Translations under genes and position numbers: made by a program
Part shown: positions 1 through 5,140 of the stretch, one piece after another
How positions within the stretch are numbered: the stretch's first letter is position 1
How the letters are laid out: every line of letters starts with the position of its first letter
DNA from: Peptococcaceae bacterium
Lineage (GTDB): Bacteria > Bacillota > Desulfitobacteriia > Desulfitobacteriales > Desulfitobacteriaceae
Assembly (NCBI GenBank): GCA_031289815.1
Contig: JAITOS010000125.1
Location: 1-5,140, forward strand
Direction of reading: 5' to 3'
Length of the DNA: 5,140 nt
The notes under the pieces: generated by a model
What the model was told of the DNA's origin: nothing
Databases searched by the model: none
Seen by the model: only the letters and a program-made list of their open reading frames with translations

Positions 1-1076
1 ACCGGCAAACGCTCGATTTCCCGTTCGTCTCTTTGCCAGCGCAGATCCGCTTTGCGCCGGAGAACGCCCAACCCCGAACAGGGCGCGTCCACCAAAACCC
101 GGTCCATCGTCCGCTCCCAAACCGACGGTAGTTCCCTGGCGTCTCCTTGTTGCGTCTCCACGATCGTCACCCCTAAGCGCTCCGTCAGTTCCTCGACCAG
201 CGTCAGCTTAGACGAGTGGAGGTCATAGGCCCATATCCACCCCTGATTCCGCATCAATTCGGCCATATGCGCGCTCTTTCCGCCCGGAGCGCCGCAAGCG
301 TCCAACACCCGCTGTCCGGGTTGCGGATTTACGATATGAGCCACCAATTGCGAGCTCTCATCCTGCACACTGAACAGACCCTGTCGGAAGCTGTCCAGCC
401 GGTTCAGGCTCCCATAGCCGCTGATGACAAAGCTATCCGGCGTTCGCTCCCCGCCTTCCGCCACTACCCCTTCCGCCGCCCATTGGTTCAGTAGCGGCGT
501 CCTCTCGGTCTTCAGGCGATTGACCCGCACCCAAGTCCGGGCGGGCTCATTATTCAGCCGACACAGGGCTTCCGTTTCCTCCAAACCCCAGCGTTTCAGC
601 CAGCGCCGCACCAGCCATTCCGGATGGGAAAAACGGACGGACAGATAGCGGGCGGCGTCCCGTTGCACGTCCGGCCAGGCGATATTCCAGCCCTGCGCCG
701 CTACCCGCCGCAGAATCCCGTTCACCAGGGCGCTGTATCGTCCCGCGAGCTGTTTGCTCAATTCCACCGCTTCGCTGACCGCCGCCGCCGCCGGTATTTT
801 GTCCAGAAACAAGAGCTGAAAAGCCCCGCTCCGCAAGATTCCTCTGACCTCATAGGGCAGGGAAGACAGCGGCTTGGTCAAAAATTTTCTCAAGGCGTAA
901 TCCAGCAGCAAGCGATATTTCAGGGTACCGTTCACCAGCGCCGTCGCCAGATAACGGTCACGCCCATCCGTCAGCTCTTCCAAGCCGTTCCGCAAGAGCA
1001 CGTTCGCATACGCGCCTTCTTTTTCCACCCGCGTCAATATTTCTACGGTTAAAGAACGGGCGCTGTGTTTAGACAT
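1..1076 (-). CDS. rsmB: 16S rRNA (cytosine-C5) methyltransferase RsmB/Sun, 3' end missing
   Basis: By family, this enzyme uses S-adenosylmethionine to methylate C5 of a cytosine in 16S rRNA (C967 in E. coli) in the cytoplasm. I translated 358 codons without a stop or frameshift. Residues ~5-130 form the all-helical NusB-like RNA-binding domain. They are followed by a linker with SHPEW (150-154) and TWVRVN (181-186), then the Rossmann methyltransferase domain: QDESS (238-242), SAM-binding DACGAPGGKS (259-268), acidic D285 of motif II, D312 of motif III, and motif IV DAPCSG with Cys333. The motif VI cysteine, the nucleophile in this family, lies beyond the left edge, as do roughly 80-100 residues judged from a usual length of ~440. 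The ATG at 1076 is preceded by GGATGG with a 7-nt spacer. The start codon lies inside the end of fmt (shared ATGTCTAA), which suggests translational coupling. Confidence 0.95.
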   Translation of the reverse strand, partial: MSKHSARSLTVEILTRVEKEGAYANVLLRNGLEELTDGRDRYLATALVNGTLKYRLLLDYALRKFLTKPLSSLPYEVRGILRSGAFQLLFLDKIPAAAAVSEAVELSKQLAGRYSALVNGILRRVAAQGWNIAWPDVQRDAARYLSVRFSHPEWLVRRWLKRWGLEETEALCRLNNEPARTWVRVNRLKTERTPLLNQWAAEGVVAEGGERTPDSFVISGYGSLNRLDSFRQGLFSVQDESSQLVAHIVNPQPGQRVLDACGAPGGKSAHMAELMRNQGWIWAYDLHSSKLTLVEELTERLGVTIVETQQGDARELPSVWERTMDRVLVDAPCSGLGVLRRKADLRWQRDEREIERLP

Positions 1077-2031
1077 GATCCTTCCATCCTTCAAAAACCT
1101 CTCCCGGTTTACCATGTCTGCCCAGCAGAAAATCCCGCGCCGACATCCGGCGTTTGCCGGTAGGCTGCACTTCCAGCAGACAGAGGCTTCCATTCCCCGT
1201 ATTTACCAAAACACCTGTTTCATGGAATCCTATGATCTCCCCGGGCTTCATCTGCTCCGGATGTTCCGCCGCTTCCTCCCGGCTCACCAACTGACTGCGC
1301 CACACCTTCACCGTTTCATCACGGAAGCGCGTATACGCACCCGGCCACGGGTTTAATCCCCGAATCCTGTTATGTATCATCAAGGCGCTCTTAGCCCAAT
1401 CCAACTGTTCGTCTTGCCTCTGCAAACGCGGCGCATAGCACGACACGCCCTTTTGCGGGAGCGGTCGCACTTGTCCCATCTCCCAATCTTGCAGCGTTTG
1501 CAGTAGCAGTTCCGCGCCCATATTCGCCAGCGCGTCATGGATTTCTCCCATCGTGACCTGCGGCGATATCCGCAATTCCCTTTGCAGCAGCACATCACCG
1601 GTGTCCAGACCCTCGTCCATCAGCATCGTCGTTACCCCGGTCACGGCTTCACCATGAATGATCGCCCAATGGATGGGCGCCGCGCCGCGATAGGCGGGTA
1701 ATAGAGAGGCGTGTACATTCACACAGCCCTTGGGCGGCAATTCTAAAATCTCTTTGGACAAGATCTGCCCATACGCGACCACGATGATACCATCCGGCTT
1801 TAGCTCCCGCAGCAAATCCACACTCTCCGCCTGGGTCACGCGTTCCGGCTGGTAGAGCGGTAGCCCCCGTTCTAAAGCGGCTATTTTTACCGGGCTGGGT
1901 TGCAGCTGCTTCCCCCTGCCCGCTTGTCGATCCGGTTGCGTAAAAACGCCCAGCACCCGATGTCCCGCGGCCACAAGCGCTTGCAGCGAAGCCACGGCAA
2001 ACTCCGGCGTTCCCATAAAAACTAAACGCAT
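1069..2031 (-). CDS. fmt: Methionyl-tRNA formyltransferase
   Basis: The enzyme transfers a formyl group from 10-formyl-tetrahydrofolate to the amino group of Met on initiator tRNA, making fMet-tRNA for translation initiation. The 320-residue product has the usual family length. The N-terminal formyltransferase Rossmann domain opens with RLVFMGTPEFAV (2-13). The substrate loop DRQAGRGK is at 34-41. The catalytic Asn-His pair is in NVHASLLP (N105, H107, ending at 112), followed by YRGAAPI (114-120). The third catalytic residue is the Asp of GLDTGD (D143). A linker with SCYAPRL leads to the C-terminal OB-fold-like tRNA-binding domain (~205-310), with GLNPWPGA at about 225-232. The ATG start is firm: GAGGAGG lies 7 nt upstream and the MRLVFMGTPEF start is canonical. 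The gene sits 14 nt after def and overlaps rsmB by 8 nt, so the three are very likely cotranscribed. Confidence 0.98.
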   Translation of the reverse strand: MRLVFMGTPEFAVASLQALVAAGHRVLGVFTQPDRQAGRGKQLQPSPVKIAALERGLPLYQPERVTQAESVDLLRELKPDGIIVVAYGQILSKEILELPPKGCVNVHASLLPAYRGAAPIHWAIIHGEAVTGVTTMLMDEGLDTGDVLLQRELRISPQVTMGEIHDALANMGAELLLQTLQDWEMGQVRPLPQKGVSCYAPRLQRQDEQLDWAKSALMIHNRIRGLNPWPGAYTRFRDETVKVWRSQLVSREEAAEHPEQMKPGEIIGFHETGVLVNTGNGSLCLLEVQPTGKRRMSARDFLLGRHGKPGEVFEGWKDHV

Positions 2032-2038
2032 GAAGAGT

Positions 2039-2045
2039 CCTCCTC
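2039..2045 (-). promoter_or_regulatory. Strong Shine-Dalgarno sequence of fmt
   Basis: GAGGAGG is complementary to the 3' end of 16S rRNA and lies 7 nt before the fmt ATG. It directly abuts the TGA stop of def (2046-2048), so ribosomes finishing def stop on top of this site. This fixes the fmt start and favours efficient, possibly coupled, initiation. Confidence 0.85.
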
Positions 2046-2504
2046 TCAGCGAACGCGCTGCGTCTTCTTCGCCCTGTCAATGAATAGAACCCCTTCCAAA
2101 TGGTCGATCTCATGCTGTAATACCCTGGCCAGCAAGTCCTTGGCCTCAATCTCCAGCGGCTGTCCCTGACGATCCAAGCCCCGGACCTTCAGCTCCGCCG
2201 CCCGCGTGACGTCCCCTATCGTGTCGGGAATACTTAAACAGCCTTCACTGTCCACCTGTTCACCTCGGCTCTCCAGAATCACCGGATTGATGAGCTCTAC
2301 CGGCCCCTCGCCGATATCGATCACGATGGCCCGCTTGGACACCCCGATTTGCGGCGCGGCTAGACCGATTCCATTTTCGGACGCGTACAACGTATCCAAT
2401 AAATTATCCAAGAGTTTCGTCACATTGGGCGTCATCTCTTTGATCTCTTTCGCTTTTTCTCTCAAAATATCCGCGCCCACTTCCACAATCTGATATACGG
2501 CCAT
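2046..2504 (-). CDS. def: Peptide deformylase
   Basis: This metalloenzyme removes the N-formyl group from nascent polypeptides at the ribosome exit, reversing the modification made through Fmt. All three family signatures are present (numbered from the chosen ATG): GIGLAAPQIG (45-54, with Gln52), EGCLS (87-91, metal ligand Cys89) and HEIDH (131-135, metal ligands His131 and His135, general base Glu132). At 152 residues it has the compact length of type I deformylases. Start choice: a GTG at 2513 would add three residues, but it leaves only 2 nt after GGAGG. The ATG at 2504 has GGAG with an 8-nt spacer (or AGGAGG with 11) and gives the usual MAVYQIV-type beginning, so I prefer it. The gene ends 14 nt before fmt and begins 92 nt after priA, with a probable promoter in that gap. 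Confidence 0.97.
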   Translation of the reverse strand: MAVYQIVEVGADILREKAKEIKEMTPNVTKLLDNLLDTLYASENGIGLAAPQIGVSKRAIVIDIGEGPVELINPVILESRGEQVDSEGCLSIPDTIGDVTRAAELKVRGLDRQGQPLEIEAKDLLARVLQHEIDHLEGVLFIDRAKKTQRVR

Positions 2505-2512
2505 TTTGTCCA

Positions 2513-2521
2513 CTCCCTCCT
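2513..2521 (-). promoter_or_regulatory. Ribosome binding site deciding the def start
   Basis: The minus strand reads AGGAGGGAG before def, holding two overlapping Shine-Dalgarno cores. AGGAGG is too close (2 nt) to the alternative GTG at 2513. GGAG at 2516-2513 sits 8 nt from the ATG at 2504 and partly covers that GTG. The arrangement favours the ATG. Confidence 0.6.
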
Positions 2522-2528
2522 AGCTCTT

Positions 2529-2557
2529 ATTATAGACGATTCAAGGGTAAGATTCAT
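2529..2557 (-). promoter_or_regulatory. Probable internal promoter for def-fmt-rsmB
   Basis: The gap between priA and def contains a perfect TATAAT (-10) on the minus strand at 2534-2529. A weak -35 (ATGAAT, 3 of 6 to TTGACA) lies at 2557-2552 with a 17-nt spacer. Transcription would begin near 2522, just before the def Shine-Dalgarno, giving a short leader. A 5-bp A/T-rich dyad (AGATT/AATCT, 2550-2565) overlaps the -35 side and might be an operator, but it could be chance. No convincing terminator separates priA from this site, so read-through from priA is also likely. Confidence 0.45.
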
Positions 2558-2596
2558 AAAAATCTGCGAAAAACTCCGCGGCTGCCTTCTCCGCCG

Positions 2597-4888
2597 TCAG
2601 CTCCCGCTCAAAGGATCCACCTGAATATTCAGCCGCACCCCCTGAACGAACGCGCCCTGATAGAACTTCCCCACCCCCAGTTGCAGAAAAGAGCGCAAGC
2701 GGACGAGTTCTTTGCCCTTCACACAGACCTGCCAGCGGTATTGATTCTTCAAGCGGACGTATACCGCCGGCGCCGGACCCAAAATATCAATGGGCTGTTG
2801 ACTGTATTCCTGTCCGTTTTCCGCCGCCCGCAAACAGATCGCCAACTCCGAAGCCGCCCGGATCACCCGTTCTTCCTTTTCATGCAACAGCGTCACCTGA
2901 ATCATATGCGTGAACGGCGGATATTTTCGTTCCCGCCGATAGGCGATTTCTTCCCGGAAGAAGCCGGGATAATCGTGCGCCGCCGCCAACAGGACGGCCC
3001 TATCCTGCGGCAGATAGGTTTGAATAATCACTTCTCCGGGTTTGGCGCTGCGCCCAGCCCGACCCGCGACCTGCGTCAGCAGTTGAAACGCCCGCTCCCG
3101 CGCCCGAAAGTCCGGCATATTGAGGATCTGATCCGCCGCCACCACGCCCACCAGGGTTACGTTGGGAAAATCCAGGCCCTTGGCGATCATCTGGGTGCCG
3201 ATCAACACCGAAGCCTCCTGCCCGCGAAATCGCTCCAGTATCCGGGCGTAGGCCCCTTTCGAGCGGGTCGTATCCCTGTCCATGCGCAGGATACCCGCGC
3301 CCGGCAACAGCGTTTCCAGGTCTTCCTCCACTCTTTGCGTCCCTTGCCCGAAAAAACGGATATAGCGGCTACCGCATTGCGGGCAAACGTGCGGCGGCAA
3401 TTCCGTGTGATTGCAATAATGACAGCGCATCGCCTGTCCTTGCGTATGATAGGTGAGCGCCACCTCGCAATTGGGACAGCGCACGACAAAGCCGCACTCG
3501 CGGCACACCACGAAGGTCGCGTAGCCGCGGCGGTTCAACAGCAATATCGCCTGCTCGCCGCGCTCCAGCCTTTCCCGCAGCTTCGCCTGCAAGGGCAAGG
3601 AAAACATACTCCGGTTGCCCTGCATCAGTTCCGCGCGCATATCTACGATTTCCACCGGCGGCAAACCGGCGGCGTTGACCCGTTTTTCCATCACCGATAA
3701 CCGTATCTTACGGCTTTTCGCCGCCGCGAAAGCCTCCAGAGAGGGGGTGGCGCTCCCCAACAAGACAAGCCCCCGGCGTTGTTCCATCCGCTTGCGCGCC
3801 ACATCGCGGGCATGATATTTGGGATTTTCTCCCTGCTGATAGGCCCCGTCATGCTCTTCGTCCAGGATGATCAGGCGCAGATGCGGCAAGGGGGCAAATA
3901 CAGCGGACCGCGCCCCAATCACCAAACGCTTGCGGCCATGAATGATTTGCAGCCACGCTTGCATTTTAGCCGCCGCTGAAATCCCCGAATGCAGAACCGC
4001 TACCTGTTCTCCGAATATTGCCGTGAAATAGCCCGCGACTTGCGAGGTCAGGGAAATCTCCGGCACCAGCAGGATCGCATCCCCGCCAGCCGCTAAGATC
4101 TTATGGATCAGCCGCCGATAGACCTCTGTTTTACCGCTGCCGGTAATCCCATAGAGCAGCATTGTCTGACTCTTCTCTTCCTTCATCACCGCTTCGATTT
4201 CCCGAACCGCCTGTTCCTGTTCCGGCGTTAATTCCCATCCTGCCGCCGCGCCTTCAGCCGCAGCCGTTTCAATCTCGATCCGCTGGTCCGGAAGGCTCTC
4301 TTCTTCCTCTTCCTTAGACTTTTCAGCCTTCGGCGCTCGGGTCAGCCGCGTTTCTCTGGAAATCCAACCATTTTCCAAAAGCGTCTCGATCGTTTCCGGC
4401 GTACACCCGGCCCGCTGCACCAGCGTTGACAGCGGTAAGGCGCCCCGGCGCGCCCTCTGCAACGCTCGCAGCGCTTTAAAGGCGGGAGGATCGATGAGCT
4501 CTAAGGCCGCCATATCCGGATCATCGGCGGCAATCTCCGGTTTCAGCCAGTCCTGTACTTTCCCTTTCAATAACGGCCAGACCGTATGCAACGCCTGGGC
4601 GATCGGACAGATCGTCGTCTCCGCCAGCCAGCGGGCCAGCTCCAGCAATTCGGGCGGCATCACCGGCTCGCCATCGATAATTTTCAGTACCGGACGCAGC
4701 TTTACTTCCCTCAAATCCGGCGGCAGACTGGCTTCAACGCCAATCACCACGCCCTGCACTTCGCGTTGCTGTAAGGGTACCAGCACGCGCATACCGGGCC
4801 GGATAGCCATGCTCTCCGGTACACTATAGTGGAAACTTTGATCCAAGCGCCGATTGGGAACATCCAGCCAAATCTCCGCGTAATCCAT
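2597..4888 (-). CDS. priA: Primosomal protein N' (replication restart helicase PriA)
   Basis: PriA is a superfamily 2, 3'-to-5' DNA helicase that recognises stalled forks and D-loops and starts primosome assembly so that DnaB-type helicase can be reloaded. The product is 763 residues, near the family norm. In order (numbered from the ATG at 4888): a 3'-end-binding domain (~1-105) starting DYAEIWLDVP; a winged-helix region (~130-185); an acidic linker EKSKEEEEES (189-198); Walker A GITGSGKTE (247-255, Lys253); DEEH box (343-346); the loop GENPKYHARDVA (353-364); GSATP (378-382); eight zinc-binding cysteines in four CxxC pairs (462/465, 471/474, 489/492, 502/505); motif V GTQMIAKGLDFP (564-575); motif VI QVAGRAGR (606-613); and a C-terminal domain. 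An ATG at 4894 is also possible (765 residues), but AGGAG is only 3 nt from it and 9 nt from the ATG at 4888. Confidence 0.97.
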   Translation of the reverse strand: MDYAEIWLDVPNRRLDQSFHYSVPESMAIRPGMRVLVPLQQREVQGVVIGVEASLPPDLREVKLRPVLKIIDGEPVMPPELLELARWLAETTICPIAQALHTVWPLLKGKVQDWLKPEIAADDPDMAALELIDPPAFKALRALQRARRGALPLSTLVQRAGCTPETIETLLENGWISRETRLTRAPKAEKSKEEEEESLPDQRIEIETAAAEGAAAGWELTPEQEQAVREIEAVMKEEKSQTMLLYGITGSGKTEVYRRLIHKILAAGGDAILLVPEISLTSQVAGYFTAIFGEQVAVLHSGISAAAKMQAWLQIIHGRKRLVIGARSAVFAPLPHLRLIILDEEHDGAYQQGENPKYHARDVARKRMEQRRGLVLLGSATPSLEAFAAAKSRKIRLSVMEKRVNAAGLPPVEIVDMRAELMQGNRSMFSLPLQAKLRERLERGEQAILLLNRRGYATFVVCRECGFVVRCPNCEVALTYHTQGQAMRCHYCNHTELPPHVCPQCGSRYIRFFGQGTQRVEEDLETLLPGAGILRMDRDTTRSKGAYARILERFRGQEASVLIGTQMIAKGLDFPNVTLVGVVAADQILNMPDFRARERAFQLLTQVAGRAGRSAKPGEVIIQTYLPQDRAVLLAAAHDYPGFFREEIAYRRERKYPPFTHMIQVTLLHEKEERVIRAASELAICLRAAENGQEYSQQPIDILGPAPAVYVRLKNQYRWQVCVKGKELVRLRSFLQLGVGKFYQGAFVQGVRLNIQVDPLSGS

Positions 4889-4897
4889 CTGCATCGA

Positions 4898-4902
4898 CTC
4901 CT
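4898..4902 (-). promoter_or_regulatory. Ribosome binding site of priA
   Basis: AGGAG on the minus strand is the only good Shine-Dalgarno sequence ahead of priA. It lies 9 nt from the ATG at 4888 and 3 nt from the ATG at 4894, so it favours the inner start. The two starts are in frame and differ by two residues. Confidence 0.6.
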
Positions 4903-4983
4903 AAGCATCTCTGTGATTTTTCATGGCCCTCGTTTGGCGGCGAAGCTTAGGTAGCGCAATAATTTCTTTCTTCACCCTTGAAT

Positions 4984-4992
4984 ATTATATCA
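4984..4992 (-). promoter_or_regulatory. Extended -10 promoter of priA
   Basis: The minus strand carries TGATATAAT, a perfect TGn extended -10 element joined to TATAAT (4989-4984). There is no good -35 at 16-18 nt spacing, which is usual for extended -10 promoters. The predicted start near 4977 gives a leader of about 90 nt before priA. The surroundings are AT-rich compared with the coding DNA. This is the best candidate for the main promoter of the priA-def-fmt-rsmB cluster. Confidence 0.6.
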
Positions 4993-5072
4993 TACCTCGA
5001 GTTGTTATTCGTTGCCGCCGACCCGAGTTTGCCACTTATGGCTTAAAAGATTTAAAAAGAAGCATTGAATTC

Positions 5073-5095
5073 GCAAGGATAGCCTTGCTTTTTTT
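5073..5095 (+). terminator. Possible rho-independent terminator reading to the right
   Basis: On the plus strand GCAAGG pairs perfectly with CCTTGC around a 4-nt loop (ATAG), followed immediately by seven T (5089-5095): a compact intrinsic terminator. An outer dyad AATTCG (5068-5073) / CGAATT (5098-5103) encloses it. No plus-strand gene lies upstream, so it would stop antisense transcription or end a short RNA I cannot define. On the minus strand the hairpin has no T-run directly after it and would simply be a leader structure. Confidence 0.45.
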
Positions 5096-5103
5096 GCCGA
5101 ATT

Positions 5104-5132
5104 ATTATATGATAACTAAGTAGCCATATCGA
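5104..5132 (-). promoter_or_regulatory. Possible second, distal promoter for priA
   Basis: The minus strand shows TATAAT at 5109-5104 and TCGATA (4 of 6 to TTGACA) at 5132-5127, separated by 17 nt. If active, it would make a leader of about 210 nt containing the GCAAGG/CCTTGC hairpin and running through the proximal promoter. In an AT-rich stretch such matches arise by chance, so this is tentative. Confidence 0.3.
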
Positions 5133-5140
5133 CATATTGG

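Noticed and set aside
216..1052. Three plus-strand open reading frames of 74-142 codons.
   Set aside because: They are antisense to rsmB, which reads through without a break and shows NusB-like and methyltransferase motifs.
2511..2513. GTG start for def, giving a 155-residue protein.
   Set aside because: It is too close to the AGGAGG sequence, while the ATG nine bases downstream has proper spacing and the family-typical N-terminus.
2565..2599. Possible terminator after priA (short CGGC/GCCG stem followed by GGAGTTTTT on the minus strand).
   Set aside because: The stem is only about 4 bp, the loop is long and the T-run is separated from the stem, so it is too weak to call.
2681..3700. A 339-codon plus-strand open reading frame.
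   Set aside because: It lies entirely opposite priA, whose frame carries all the helicase motifs. The translated product is rich in Arg, Gln and His with no domain, as expected for an antisense shadow in GC-rich DNA.
2541..4980. Similar TTCAAGGGTRA strings near the def promoter (plus strand) and near the priA promoter (minus strand), suggesting a shared operator.
   Set aside because: They are about 11 bases long with a mismatch, have opposite orientation relative to the genes, and sit on different sides of the -10 elements, so coincidence is more likely.
5030..5041. Small inverted repeat GCCA-CTTA-TGGC.
   Set aside because: A 4-bp stem of this kind is expected by chance and has no T-run or neighbouring copy.
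4923..5123. A 66-codon plus-strand open reading frame in the region upstream of priA.
   Set aside because: It has no Shine-Dalgarno sequence, no recognisable motif, runs across the priA promoter and the terminator-like hairpin, and lies in AT-rich intergenic DNA.

Overview
This window is a conserved housekeeping gene cluster. All four genes lie on the minus strand and read right to left: priA (replication restart helicase), def (peptide deformylase), fmt (methionyl-tRNA formyltransferase) and rsmB/sun (16S rRNA m5C methyltransferase, cut off by the left edge). This order is typical of Bacillota (Firmicutes), which use it to group functions around the start of translation. The GC-rich coding sequence, strong AGGAGG-type ribosome binding sites and AT-rich intergenic DNA fit a moderately GC-rich member of that phylum, possibly Negativicutes or Clostridia. 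The exact taxon cannot be read from the sequence alone.

Layout: 1-1076 holds the first 358 codons of rsmB. It overlaps fmt (1069-2031) by 8 bp. A 14-nt spacer carrying a near-perfect Shine-Dalgarno sequence separates fmt from def (2046-2504). A gap of 92 nt between def and priA contains a perfect TATAAT hexamer, so def-fmt-rsmB may have its own promoter as well as read-through from priA. priA occupies 2597-4888. The last ~250 bp (4889-5140) are AT-rich and non-coding as far as I can see. They contain an extended -10 promoter facing priA, a second possible promoter further upstream, and a hairpin plus T-run that reads as an intrinsic terminator on the plus strand, where no gene is visible.

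How the genes relate: Fmt formylates initiator Met-tRNA, Def removes the formyl group from the finished N-terminus, and RsmB modifies 16S rRNA. PriA restarts stalled replication forks and shares transcription rather than a pathway with the others. All four reading frames are intact, with the family motifs present. I found no mobile element, CRISPR array, RNA gene or new system. The only part not explained by known genes is the upstream regulatory region at the right edge.
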